DNA of 64,000 nt from Desulfobaculum xiamenense (lineage in GTDB: Bacteria; Desulfobacterota; Desulfovibrionia; Desulfovibrionales; Desulfovibrionaceae), in the NCBI RefSeq assembly GCF_011927665.1, contig NZ_JAATJA010000001.1:1655019-1719018 (forward strand), in the 5' to 3' direction. This document shows, in pieces, positions 35,778 through 45,647 of this stretch. The notes below the pieces were generated by a model, which saw nothing but the letters and a program-made list of their open reading frames with translations, did no database searches and had not been told where the DNA came from. How positions within the stretch are numbered: position 1 is the stretch's first letter; each line of letters opens with the position of its first letter. Position numbers and translations under genes: made by a program.

Positions 35778-37521
35778 TCGCCCATTCCACATCCTGCATG
35801 TCGATCTTGAGACAGGACAGGGCAAGCGCTCCGACTTCGCGCCCGTCAGTCAGGTCCTCGGCGGCTCCGGCCTCGCCGCCGCGCTCTTCGAGCATTACGG
35901 CGACCCGAAGCTCCCGGCCCATCATCCGTCCCAGCCGCTTATCTTCGCCATCGGCCCGCTCACGGGCATCTTCCCGCTCATGAGCAAGGTCGTGTGCGCC
36001 TTCAAGTCGCCCTACAACGAAGAGTACGCGGAATCCCACGCCGGGGGCAGGCTCGCGCTGTCCATGCGCTTCGCTGGGTATGACGCCATCGTCGTCACCG
36101 GACAGGCGAAGGAACTGTCCTTCCTGTCCATCGGCGGGCGCAAGCTGCACGTGGAAGGCGTGGAATACCTGCGCGGGCGCGACGTGTTCAGCGCGGGCAA
36201 GTACCTGCGCAAGCGCACCCCCACCCACGGCCACGGCAGCATCATCCGCATCGGCCCGGCGGGCGAGAATCAAGTGGCCTACGCCTGCATCAACGTCGAT
36301 TCCTTCCGCCACTTCGGCAGGCTCGGCTCCGGCGCGGTGATGGGGGCCAAGAACCTGAAGGGCATCGCCGTCATCGGCGACCGCGAACTCCCCCTGCCGG
36401 ACGGCAAGGAGTACAAGAAGCAGTTCAAGGAAATCTACGCGCAGGTCACCAGCACCGGCATGATGAGCAAGTACCATAACCTCGGCACCGCCGAGAACCT
36501 GCTCGCCCTCAACGAACTGCGCGCTCTGCCGTGGGACAACCTGCGCCACACCACCCGCCCCGAGATCGACGGCATCTCCGGAGAACGCTTCGCGGAACAG
36601 TTGCTGCTGCGTCAGACGGCCTGCGCGGGCTGCCCCGTGGGCTGCATCCACATCGGCCTGTTGCGCGAGAAATTCGCCGACGAAAACGAATACCTCTACC
36701 GCCAGGTCTCCTACGACTACGAGCCGATTTTCGCCTGCGGCTCCATGCTCGGGCTGACAGCGGCCTCCGACGTGCTGACCATCCTCGACGAATGCGAGCG
36801 GCAGGGGCTGGACGTCATGAGCGCGGGCGTCGCGCTGGCGTGGGCGGCCGAGGCGTTGGACAAGGGCATCATCACCGAGAAGGAAACCCTCGTTCCACTG
36901 GTGAACGGCGAAAAGGCGGGCTTCGCGGACGCCGTCGCGCTGCTTGGCGGACGCGTCAACGAATTCTACCGCCTGCTCGGTGAGGGCACGCTGAAGGCGG
37001 CCGCACACTACGGCGGCGAGGACTTCGCCTGCGTGCTCGGACAGGAAATGGCGGGCTACGCCACGGGCGAAGTCTATTTCGTGTCACAGGCCCTCGGCTT
37101 CAGGCACTCGCACCTCGACAGCGGCGCATACTCCTACGATCAGAAGAAAAAACCCGGTGAGAAGGACGCGGACGACGCCGTGGCCTACATGATCGAGGAC
37201 GAACGCATGCGCGTGATGCTCACGAGCATGGTTTCGTGTCTGTTCGCCCGCAAGGTCTACGACGCGGACAGACTGCGCGAGGCGCTCCGGTCCGTTGGGC
37301 TTTCCGACGCGGCGGACAGACTGGACGAGCTGGCCCGCGAGATGCAAATCCTGCGCTGGCGAATGAAAATCGCCTGCGGATTCGACCCGCGCGCGGTGAA
37401 GATTCCCCGCCGCTTCCTCGAAGTGGAAACATGGAAGGGTACCATGGACGAAGCCTTCCTCAACGAGCTCAAGGAGAAGTACGCCGCGGCCATACTGGAC
37501 CTCGCGGGCGGCGAAGAGTAG
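35770..37521 (+). CDS. aor: Aldehyde:ferredoxin oxidoreductase, tungsten type
   Basis: The product has 583 residues, normal to slightly short for the AOR family. These enzymes oxidise aldehydes to acids using a tungsten bis-pterin and a [4Fe-4S] cluster. The N-terminal pterin domain begins HILHVDLETGQGKR and GGSGLAAALFEHYGD; AGGRLALSMRFAGYDAIVVTG and IGPAGENQVAYACINVD are typical. The cluster ligands are in CAGCPVGCIHIG, with a later Cys in the C-terminal half. The ATG at 35770 lies inside the end of the ferredoxin gene. The substrate is not predictable from sequence. Confidence 0.93.
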   Translation: MSDRPFHILHVDLETGQGKRSDFAPVSQVLGGSGLAAALFEHYGDPKLPAHHPSQPLIFAIGPLTGIFPLMSKVVCAFKSPYNEEYAESHAGGRLALSMRFAGYDAIVVTGQAKELSFLSIGGRKLHVEGVEYLRGRDVFSAGKYLRKRTPTHGHGSIIRIGPAGENQVAYACINVDSFRHFGRLGSGAVMGAKNLKGIAVIGDRELPLPDGKEYKKQFKEIYAQVTSTGMMSKYHNLGTAENLLALNELRALPWDNLRHTTRPEIDGISGERFAEQLLLRQTACAGCPVGCIHIGLLREKFADENEYLYRQVSYDYEPIFACGSMLGLTAASDVLTILDECERQGLDVMSAGVALAWAAEALDKGIITEKETLVPLVNGEKAGFADAVALLGGRVNEFYRLLGEGTLKAAAHYGGEDFACVLGQEMAGYATGEVYFVSQALGFRHSHLDSGAYSYDQKKKPGEKDADDAVAYMIEDERMRVMLTSMVSCLFARKVYDADRLREALRSVGLSDAADRLDELAREMQILRWRMKIACGFDPRAVKIPRRFLEVETWKGTMDEAFLNELKEKYAAAILDLAGGEE

Positions 37522-37572
37522 CCTCGACGCACGTCTCCCGTTCACAAGACTCCGACTCGACAGGAACATCAC

Positions 37573-38808
37573 GTGCGAAGAAGACTCATCCTCATCGTTC
37601 TGGCACTGGCTCTGGCAGCGGGCATCGTCTTCGTCTGGCTCTCTGGGCGCGACTCCGGCGCTCCGGAAGTTCTCTCCACGGCGACCATCCAGCGCGGCGA
37701 GGTGCGAAAGCAGCTCGACGCGACGGGCATCGTCAAGGCGCAGGTGGGCGCCATCGTCAAGATCGGCGCGCAGGCCACCGGCCGCATCACGCAGATGCGG
37801 GTCAAGGTCGGCGACGAGGTGCGCGAGAACGACCTCATCGCCGTCATCGACGACCGCGAACTGCGCGCCCAGCAGGCCGAGGCGGAGGCACGCCTCGGTC
37901 GCGCCCGCACGGAGCTTTCCCGCGTGCGCACGGTCTACCCCCTGCAGATCGCGGAAGCCGAGGCCGAACTGGAGGCCGCCCGTGCCGAGGACGCCTACGC
38001 CCGCGACTTCCTCGCCCGCCAGCAGCGCCTCTTCGAGCAGGACCTCGTCCCGCGCGACACCCTCGACGACGCGACCCAGAAGGCCGAGGTCAAGGCCAGC
38101 CAGCTTCGCGCCCGCGAGGCCGCGCTGGCCCGCATCCGGGGCGAATTCGGCAAGGAACGCACAAAGGCCGAGCGCGGCGTGGCCGAGGCCGAGGCCAGCC
38201 TCGACTCCATCCGCACCCGCCTGTCCTACACCACGATCCACAGCCCCATCGCGGGGGTGGTCAGTCAGGTGACGGCGCAGGAGGGCGAGACCGTGGTCTC
38301 CGGCCTGCAAGTCACCAACCTCATCACCGTGCTCGACCCCACGCGCCTCGAAATGTGGATCTACGTCGACGAGACGGACATCGGGCAGGTCCGCCACGGC
38401 ATGCCCGTGGAATTCCAGGTGGACGCCTTCCCGGACAAGGTCTTCCACGGTGCCATCGACCAGATCTACCCCCAGCCCGAAGTGCGCGACAACATCGTCT
38501 ACTATCAGGCGCTGGTGACCATCGACGGAGAAACCGCCCTCCAGTTGCGCCCGGAGATGACCACCCAGTGCCGCATCGTGGTCGAGACGCGAAAGGACGT
38601 GCCCGCCCTGCCCAACGCCGCCCTCAAGTGGGTGAATGGCGAACAGGTCGTGTTCGTGATGAAAAACGGCAAGGCCGTCCGCGTAACGCCGACCCTCGGC
38701 CTCTCCGGCGCGAACTCCACGGAAGTGCTCGACGGTCTCGCCGAGGGCGACACCGTGGCCACCCGACTCGTGCTACCCGGCGACGCAAAGAAGGGGAAGA
38801 AGCGCTAG
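37573..38808 (+). CDS. macA: MacA/HlyD-like periplasmic adaptor protein
   Basis: The GTG at 37573 gives 411 residues. One membrane anchor (about 5-22) is followed by the adaptor plan: a lipoyl half (VGAIVKIGAQATGRITQMRV), a long coiled-coil hairpin (about 95-220, many Ala/Glu/Arg), the second lipoyl half (YTTIHSPIAGVVSQV) and a beta-barrel domain. It links an inner-membrane ABC exporter to an outer-membrane channel. The next two genes encode that exporter; no TolC gene is in the window. Symbol given by family and operon. Confidence 0.85.
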   Translation: MRRRLILIVLALALAAGIVFVWLSGRDSGAPEVLSTATIQRGEVRKQLDATGIVKAQVGAIVKIGAQATGRITQMRVKVGDEVRENDLIAVIDDRELRAQQAEAEARLGRARTELSRVRTVYPLQIAEAEAELEAARAEDAYARDFLARQQRLFEQDLVPRDTLDDATQKAEVKASQLRAREAALARIRGEFGKERTKAERGVAEAEASLDSIRTRLSYTTIHSPIAGVVSQVTAQEGETVVSGLQVTNLITVLDPTRLEMWIYVDETDIGQVRHGMPVEFQVDAFPDKVFHGAIDQIYPQPEVRDNIVYYQALVTIDGETALQLRPEMTTQCRIVVETRKDVPALPNAALKWVNGEQVVFVMKNGKAVRVTPTLGLSGANSTEVLDGLAEGDTVATRLVLPGDAKKGKKR

Positions 38809-39483
<675 letters not shown>

Positions 39484-40821
39484 CGTCGCGGTTGTCTGGC
39501 GGCACGTGGTGCGGGCCGCGGGCTTCGCCACGGAAGCCGTGTGGGCCTACAAGCTACGCAGCGCCTTCGTGGTGACGGCCATCGGGCTCGGCATCGCGGC
39601 GCTAACGGTCATCGTCACCGCCATCGACGGCGCGGAACGCCGCACCATGGAAATCATGGACATGTTCGGGCCAGACGCGGCCTTCATCCTCGGCGGAGAC
39701 ATCCAGAGCAACGCGCTGGGCAAACGCACCAACACCCTCTCGTGGTCCGACGTACACGCCCTGCGCCAGTCCCTGCCCGGAGCGTATCTGGTGGTGCCCA
39801 TGCGCGGGCAGGGCAACGTGACGGCCCGCGCCGGAAACCGCAACATGGTCATCCCCGTGGTGGTCGGCGCGACAGAAGGCTATTCCGACGTCTGGAACTG
39901 GCCGCTTTCCGAAGGGCGCGACTTCACGGAAGAGGACGTCGCGCGCGGCGCGAAGATCGCCCTCGTCGGCGACGCCGTGGCCGAGGAACTTTTCGGCGAC
40001 CGCTCGCCGGTGGGACAGGTGATCTACCTAAAGGACATCCCCGTCCTCGTGGTGGGCAAGCTGGCCTACCGCGGCTTCACCGGCGGCGGTGGCAACATCG
40101 ACGAACGCGTGGTGCTACCGCTAACCACCCTCACCCAGCGCTTCAACCTCGACAGGCAATACTTCCGCGCCCTGCGCGTGAAATTCCACGAACCGGAATA
40201 CATGCCCACCCACGTGGAGAACCTGCGCTCCCTGCTGCGCCATCTGCACCGGCTCGGGCCGGACGACGCGGACGACTTCTCCATCCTCACCGCCGACGAG
40301 ATCATCGGCTTCATCAGCATGCTCAAGGGCGGGCTGGTGGCCTTCCTCGGCGTGACCGCCGCCGTGGCGATGGTCGTCGGCGGGTTCGTGCTCGCCAACC
40401 TCTTCTACATCGGCGTCACGGAGCGGACCACGGAGATCGGCCTGCGCAAGGCCCTCGGCGCCACCGGTTGGATGCTCACCATGCAGTTCCTCATGGAGGC
40501 GATCATCCTGACCACCGCCGGGGCGCTTCTGGGCATGGGGCTCGGCATGGGCCTCGGGCAGGCCCTCACCCGCCTCGGCATTCTGGACATCCAATTCTCG
40601 GGCAAGGTGTTCTGCATCGCGCTTGGCTCCTCGGCCCTCATCGGCGTGATCTTCGGCATCCGCCCGGCACGCATGGCCGCGCGCATGGACCCCGTCTCCG
40701 CCCTGCGGCGAGACGCCGGGCCAGCCGCGTCTTGACCCGCACAGGCGCAACGCATACCTTTCCCCGGACCGATGCGGCGGACCCATCCGCCCCGCAGAAC
40801 GACACCCGCCAAGGAGTTCCC

Positions 40822-41331
40822 ATGCGATTCAACATGCTGCCGCCCAAGGACGAATCCGGCGGCATGCGCTTTTTGCGCATCATGCTGCTCATCTGCGTGT
40901 TCGTCGGTGTCGGCTGGCTCTACACCCGCCACTTCGACCGCGCCATCGAGGTCATCCAGGCCCGCTCCGCCCTGCACGACGCCACGGGCACGCTCAGCAA
41001 GGAGCAAAAAAAGAATCTCCTCGAACTCTCCCGCATGTTCGAGAAGGAATTCGGCCTCGAACTGCGGATCAAAATCGCCGACGGCCCGGTGGAGGTTCCG
41101 GTCCTCGACTCCAAGACCATATTCTTCGGGCTGGACGTGCGCGACAAGACGACCACCATCGTCATGCCGCCGCTGGTCGAACGCGCGCTGGGCCACGAAT
41201 TCATCGCGGAGTTGCGCGACAGGCACATGCCCTACCATTTCGAAAACGACAGTTGGCCGACGGGGCTGGTCAAGGCGCTGGCCATGACGTGGGAACGCCT
41301 CATCGGACTCGACGCCAAGGACGACAAATGA
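40822..41331 (+). CDS. Membrane-anchored TPM-domain-like protein
   Basis: The 169-residue product (AAGGAG upstream of the ATG) has one membrane helix at about 17-34. A compact domain (about 55-160) contains LSKEQKKNLLELSRMFEKEF, ELRIKIADGPVEVP and TTTIVMPPLVERALGHEFIA. This looks like a shortened TPM (DUF477) fold, but I am not certain. Its stop overlaps the rnhA start by four bases. Function unknown. Confidence 0.6.
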   Translation: MRFNMLPPKDESGGMRFLRIMLLICVFVGVGWLYTRHFDRAIEVIQARSALHDATGTLSKEQKKNLLELSRMFEKEFGLELRIKIADGPVEVPVLDSKTIFFGLDVRDKTTTIVMPPLVERALGHEFIAELRDRHMPYHFENDSWPTGLVKALAMTWERLIGLDAKDDK

Positions 41332-41810
41332 CCGAATCGAACGACAGGACGACCGTCATCATCCACACCGACGGCTCCGCCCTCGGCAATCCCGGCCCCG
41401 GCGGCTGGGGCGCGGTGCTGCGCTTCGGCGACACGGCCCGCGAGCTTTCCGGCGGCTTCCGCCAGACGACGAACAACCGCATGGAACTCACGGCCGTCAT
41501 CGAGGCGCTCACGGCGCTGACGCGCCCATGCAGCGTCGTCCTCTACTCGGACTCCAAGTACTTCCTCGACGCCATCCGACAGGGCTGGCTGGCCAACTGG
41601 CAGAAGAAGGGCTGGATGACCGCGGGCAAGAAACCCGTCAAGAACAAGGACCTGTGGCTGAAGATCATCCCCCTGCTCAAGGCCCACACCATCCGCTACG
41701 AGTGGGTCAAGGGCCACAGCGGCAATCCGGACAACGAACGCTGCGACGTGCTCGCCAAGACTGCGGCGGCCACGCCCGGTCAGCCCGTGGACACCGGCTA
41801 CACCGCCTGA
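41328..41810 (+). CDS. rnhA: Ribonuclease HI
   Basis: The 160-residue enzyme removes RNA from RNA-DNA hybrids. All four catalytic acids are visible: Asp in HTDGSALGNPGPGGWG, Glu in NNRMELTAVIEAL, Asp in LYSDSKYFLDAI and Asp in NERCDVLAKTAA. The substrate-handle and basic protrusion region (QKKGWMTAGKKPVKNKDLW) is present. It is translationally coupled to the gene upstream (ATGA). A terminator hairpin follows. Confidence 0.97.
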   Translation: MTESNDRTTVIIHTDGSALGNPGPGGWGAVLRFGDTARELSGGFRQTTNNRMELTAVIEALTALTRPCSVVLYSDSKYFLDAIRQGWLANWQKKGWMTAGKKPVKNKDLWLKIIPLLKAHTIRYEWVKGHSGNPDNERCDVLAKTAAATPGQPVDTGYTA

Positions 41811-41836
41811 TTTCCCTACCTTCCGAAATACCATGT

Positions 41837-41864
41837 GCCCCGGACGGTTCCGCACCGTCCGGGG
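41837..41864 (+). terminator. Terminator hairpin after rnhA
   Basis: GCCCCGGACGGT and ACCGTCCGGGGC form a 12-bp stem with a TCCG-type loop. The downstream bases are only moderately T-rich. Confidence 0.65.
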
Positions 41865-41978
41865 CGCTTCGTTTCGCGCTGGCGACGCCGTATCCGCGCA
41901 TTTGCGTTGCACGGTGACGAACGCGCAAGCATCGTGTATCCTTGCGCTGTCATTCACGCCCTGACGCGCGGGGGAACA

Positions 41979-43334
41979 ATGCCGGGACTGGAAACCCTGT
42001 GCCTCGTTGTGGCCGAACCAAACGCCACGGCGCGGGACCTGCTGCACAAGGTGCTCACGGATGCGGGCATGGCCGAACCCCGCATGGCCGCCGACGTCCG
42101 CGAGGCGTGGGAGCGCATCCGCACCCCCGGCGCGCACGCCGCCGTGCTGGACTGGGGCATCGTCGCCGCTGCGGACTTCGTCCTGCTGCGCAAGCTGCGC
42201 ACCTCGGGTCAGCACATCCCCATCGTCATAATGATCCGCGACCAATCGCCCGACGAACTCACCCGCGCCGCCAAGGCCGGTGCCTCGGGCTTTATCCGTA
42301 AGCCCTTCGGCCCGCGCGACCTCGTAACCGAGGTGCTCAAGGCGCTCAAGCGCACCGGCGTAACGCCATCAGCACCGGACCAGGCCTCCGCCCAGACCGA
42401 GGCAAAACCGCAACCGCCGCAACTCTCCAAACCCGAGGCCGAGGCGCGAAAGCTCTTTGCCGCCGCGTGGGAGGACCTGCGCATGCGGCGCTTCGACGTG
42501 GCCATGAAGAAGCTAGCCGCCGCCCTGCGCCGCACCCCGGACTTCCCCGAAGCCTACAAGGGCCTTGCCGAGGCGCACCGGGGCAAGGGCGACATCGACG
42601 GAGCCATGCGCCATCTGCTCAAGGCCTCCGAAATCTATGCCTACACGGGCAACGCCCCACAGGCCGAAAGCCTCTACACCGAGGTGCGCAAGGCCATCCC
42701 CGACGCGCCGAACCCCTTCAAGGCCGCTGGCGACCGCCTGCGTCAGGAAACGCGCGGCGAGGAGGCCGTGGCCGCCTACGAGCACGCCCACGCGCTGGCC
42801 CCATCGGACCCGGACATCGCCGTCAGCCTGTCGGAAGCCTACATGGAAACGGGCCAGAACGAACGCGCCGAGGAAACCCTGCGCGCCATTCTCGATTCCC
42901 TCGGCGAAATCCCCGCCGCCAAGGACCTGTTCCTGAAGCTGACCGGCGAGGAATGGTACTACGGCAAGCGCAGCGAAGCCGAAGAGCTGGAGGTCCAGAT
43001 TCTCGACGAGGCCGTGGCGGAAAAAGACGGTTCCGAACAACGCAGGCACAAGCGCTTACAGTTCGCGGACCGTGCGGTGCGCCTGCCCCGCACGCAGGAA
43101 AGCCTGCCCGTTGTGGACGTGAGCCTCGGCGGCATCGGGTTCAAGCCCATGAACGCAAAATTTCAGGAAGGCGAGGTCATTGAGTTCGACCTCGTGGTTA
43201 TGGGCACCGTGAAGCTCAAGAAGCTCTCGGCCATTGTGCGTCGCGTCTCGCCGAAGATCATCGGCTGCAAGTTCAAGGACCTCTCGAAGCGCAACGAGAA
43301 GCTCATCCGCGAGATGATCGGCGAGGACGAGTGA
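41979..43334 (+). CDS. Response regulator: receiver, TPR repeats and PilZ domain
   Basis: The ATG at 41979 gives 451 residues. The receiver (about 5-125) has the acceptor Asp in AVLDWGIVAA and the Lys in RKPFG. TPR-like repeats fill about 150-330 (FPEAYKGLAEAHRGKGDIDG). The C-terminal PilZ domain (about 355-445) has RRHKRL and DVSLGGIGF, matching the RxxxR and D/NxSxxG cyclic di-GMP contacts. It therefore joins phosphorylation input to cyclic di-GMP sensing. The receiver-TPR part is related to the gene at 995-2107, which lacks PilZ. A cyclic di-GMP phosphodiesterase (HD-GYP) is also encoded in the window. Confidence 0.9.
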   Translation: MPGLETLCLVVAEPNATARDLLHKVLTDAGMAEPRMAADVREAWERIRTPGAHAAVLDWGIVAAADFVLLRKLRTSGQHIPIVIMIRDQSPDELTRAAKAGASGFIRKPFGPRDLVTEVLKALKRTGVTPSAPDQASAQTEAKPQPPQLSKPEAEARKLFAAAWEDLRMRRFDVAMKKLAAALRRTPDFPEAYKGLAEAHRGKGDIDGAMRHLLKASEIYAYTGNAPQAESLYTEVRKAIPDAPNPFKAAGDRLRQETRGEEAVAAYEHAHALAPSDPDIAVSLSEAYMETGQNERAEETLRAILDSLGEIPAAKDLFLKLTGEEWYYGKRSEAEELEVQILDEAVAEKDGSEQRRHKRLQFADRAVRLPRTQESLPVVDVSLGGIGFKPMNAKFQEGEVIEFDLVVMGTVKLKKLSAIVRRVSPKIIGCKFKDLSKRNEKLIREMIGEDE

Positions 43335-43431
43335 GCCGCCGACGCATCGCGCCACTTGCGCATCATCCCGCCATGTCGCACAATCCGCCCGCCGCCGTTG
43401 CGGCACCATACGGATTCAAGGAGTGAGCATC

Positions 43432-43659
43432 ATGAGTGAACGACGCATATCGTGCGACCTGCGCACGGATCACGACTGCGAAGTGTCCGGCCTGCCCGCC
43501 GAGGCATGGGCCGAAGCCGTCTTCGCCCTGCCCGACGAGGAAATCGTCGTGGAAATCAACGCGGATCAGGCTCCGGTGATCAGCCTGTCCATCGGCCAGC
43601 ATGTGGCGTGGAAGGGAACGCTTGAGGATCTGAAGACAATCCTGCTCGGAGAGGAATAG
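43432..43659 (+). CDS. Small conserved-looking protein of unknown function
   Basis: The product has 75 residues, starting at the ATG at 43432 with AAGGAG eight bases upstream (a GTG at 43423 is less well placed). It is acidic, with no membrane segment. The central part (EIVVEINADQAPVISLSIGQ) predicts beta strands, then a helix (TLEDLKTILL). It lies 97 bp after the PilZ gene. I do not recognise the family. Confidence 0.6.
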   Translation: MSERRISCDLRTDHDCEVSGLPAEAWAEAVFALPDEEIVVEINADQAPVISLSIGQHVAWKGTLEDLKTILLGEE

Positions 43660-43670
43660 ACCGGACGCAG

Positions 43671-44249
43671 CTACACGCGAAAACAGCGCTCCACGAGGCG
43701 CAGCGCCAGCGGGTGCACACCGTCGGCGATACGCCGCGCTCCGTCGGCGTTGGGATGCAGACCGTCGGGCTGATTCAGGGCAGGAATGCCCGCCACCCCG
43801 TCGAGTAGATCGGGAAGGAGCAGCGCGTCGTATCGCGCCGCCAGACGAGGGAAAATGGCCGCGAAATTCTCGGCATAGTCCGGTTCGAACACGCCGATGC
43901 CGCGCACTCCGGCCAGCAGCACGGGCACCTCGCTTCGCGTGAAGAGCGCGAGCATGGCGTCGAGGTTCGCCTCCACCCGTTCCACGGGCCGCTCTGCGAG
44001 GAAATCGTTGATGCCGAGGGCGAGGATGGCGCAATCCGGACCGCGCACGAGTTCGCCGGGCAGGCGCGACAGGCCATGGGCCGTGGTGTCGCCCGGCACA
44101 CCCGCATTGCGCACGAGGATGGCGATGCCGTCCGCCTCGCGCAGGCGCTCTTCCAGAAGCGACGGAAAGGACAGCCCGAAGGGCAGCCCCCAGCCGGAGG
44201 TGATGCTGTCGCCAAAGGCGAGAAGCGTGAGCTGTCGATCCTGCTTCAT
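43671..44249 (-). CDS. SGNH/GDSL hydrolase, TesA-like, cytoplasmic
   Basis: The 192-residue protein carries all SGNH blocks: FGDSITSGWGL (Ser nucleophile), NAGVPGDTT (Gly), LGINDFL (Asn) and DGLHPNADG (Asp and His). Such enzymes are arylesterases, thioesterases or lysophospholipases. Unlike the related gene at 48201 there is no signal peptide, so it should act in the cytoplasm. It is likely a paralog of that gene. Confidence 0.9.
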   Translation of the reverse strand: MKQDRQLTLLAFGDSITSGWGLPFGLSFPSLLEERLREADGIAILVRNAGVPGDTTAHGLSRLPGELVRGPDCAILALGINDFLAERPVERVEANLDAMLALFTRSEVPVLLAGVRGIGVFEPDYAENFAAIFPRLAARYDALLLPDLLDGVAGIPALNQPDGLHPNADGARRIADGVHPLALRLVERCFRV

Positions 44250-44253
44250 GCCA

Positions 44254-44284
44254 TGAAAAAAGGGGGGCCAAGGCCCCCCTTTCG
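44254..44284 (-). terminator. Rho-independent terminator of the FKBP gene
   Basis: AAAGGGGGGCC and GGCCCCCCTTTTTT (minus strand) form a G/C stem followed by a run of six T, just after the prolyl isomerase stop. Confidence 0.85.
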
Positions 44285-44288
44285 CGTA

Positions 44289-44717
44289 CTAGACGATCTC
44301 GACGAGGGAGATCTCGAAGGTGAGATCCTTGCCCGCCAGAGGATGGTTGCCGTCGAGGGTGATGGCCTCGTCGGTCACGGCGGTGACGGTCACCACCACC
44401 GGAGTTCCGCCTTCCTGCGGAATCTGCAGCGCCATGCCGAGTTCGGGCACGATGTGATCGGGGAAGTGCTCGCGGGGGATCATGGCCACGGCTTCCTGCA
44501 CGTATTCGCCATAGGCCTCGGCACAGGGGATGTGCACGGACTTGCTCTGGCCGGGCTCCATGCCGTCCACGGCGTTATCAAAACCGGCGATGACGGCTCC
44601 AGCGCCGACGACGAATTCGAGGGGGTCGCGATCGCGCGAGGAATCGAATTCGGTTCCGTCGTCGAGCGTGCCGGTGTAGTGAACGCGGACGGTATCGCCG
44701 CTCTTGGCCTGGGGCAT
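44289..44717 (-). CDS. FKBP-type peptidyl-prolyl isomerase, SlyD-like
   Basis: The 142-residue enzyme catalyses cis-trans isomerisation of prolyl bonds. The FKBP core starts GDTVRVHYTGTLDDGTEFDS and contains PLEFVVGAGAVIAGFDNAV. The inserted flap domain (about 70-120) is SlyD-like, and the fold is closed by DGNHPLAGKDLTFEISLVEI. The His-rich metal-binding tail of E. coli SlyD is absent. AAGGAGAGG precedes the ATG. Confidence 0.93.
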   Translation of the reverse strand: MPQAKSGDTVRVHYTGTLDDGTEFDSSRDRDPLEFVVGAGAVIAGFDNAVDGMEPGQSKSVHIPCAEAYGEYVQEAVAMIPREHFPDHIVPELGMALQIPQEGGTPVVVTVTAVTDEAITLDGNHPLAGKDLTFEISLVEIV

Positions 44718-44954
44718 TGTGCCTCTCCTTGTGCATGTGCCGCTTGGCGGCGTTATTTCTTCATGTCTCGCGAAGGGCATCGTCCGCTTCGACGACGCCC
44801 CGGAGTCGATGCCGTCGGCGCGCGCCCACGGCCCGACCACCCTACCCGCTCGCGGCGCGCGGCGCAACCGCAACACCGCGCCCACCCTTGCCTGCGCGCC
44901 CACATTGCCGCATTATCGAACCAAACGCCTTCAACCTCCCAACGGGGAATCCGC

Positions 44955-45647
44955 ATGACAGCGAACGCCTCCGATGCCCTCATTGACATGCGCGACGTCC
45001 GGCTCTCGCTCGGCGCGGCTGGCGGAACCGTGGACATCCTGCGCGGCGTGACGTTTCGCGTGAGCGCCGGTGAAACCGTCAGCGTGGTCGGCCCCTCCGG
45101 CTCCGGCAAGACGACCATGCTCATGGTGCTAGCCGGGCTGGAACACCCAAGCTCCGGCGAGATCACCGTGGCCGGGCATCGGCTCGCCACCCTCGGCGAA
45201 GACGCGCTGGCCCGCTTCCGCAGTGCCCACGTGGGGGTGGTCTTTCAGGCCTTCCATCTGGTGCCGACCATGACCGCCCTCGAAAACGTCGCCCTGCCCC
45301 TCGAATTCTCCCGCCGCCCGGACGCAGCCGCCCGCGCGGCCCAGTGCCTCGACGAGGTGGGCCTTTCCGCACGCGCGCGGCACTATCCTTCGCAGCTCTC
45401 CGGCGGCGAGCAGCAGCGTGTGGCCATCGCCCGCGCCTTCGCTCCCGAGCCGCCGCTTCTGTTGGCCGACGAGCCGACCGGCAACCTCGATGCCGCAACG
45501 GGCCAGCGCATCATGGACCTGCTCTTCTCCCTACGCGAACGCTTCGGCACCACCCTCGTCCTCGTCACGCACGACGAGCGGCTCGCAGCACGCTGTTCGC
45601 GTACCGTGCGCATGGCCGACGGCAAGTTGAACGGCGGCGTGCCATGA
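44955..45647 (+). CDS. ybbA: YbbA/LolD-type ABC transporter ATPase
   Basis: The 230-residue product has Walker A GPSGSGKTT, Q-loop VFQAFHLVPTM, signature LSGGEQQRVAIARAF, Walker B LLLADEPTGNLD and the switch His in LVTHDER. Together with the large permease that overlaps it by four bases, and the tesA gene beyond, this reproduces the tesA-ybbA-ybbP neighbourhood known in E. coli. The system is thought to export or rearrange lipid-type substrates. Confidence 0.9.
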   Translation: MTANASDALIDMRDVRLSLGAAGGTVDILRGVTFRVSAGETVSVVGPSGSGKTTMLMVLAGLEHPSSGEITVAGHRLATLGEDALARFRSAHVGVVFQAFHLVPTMTALENVALPLEFSRRPDAAARAAQCLDEVGLSARARHYPSQLSGGEQQRVAIARAFAPEPPLLLADEPTGNLDAATGQRIMDLLFSLRERFGTTLVLVTHDERLAARCSRTVRMADGKLNGGVP

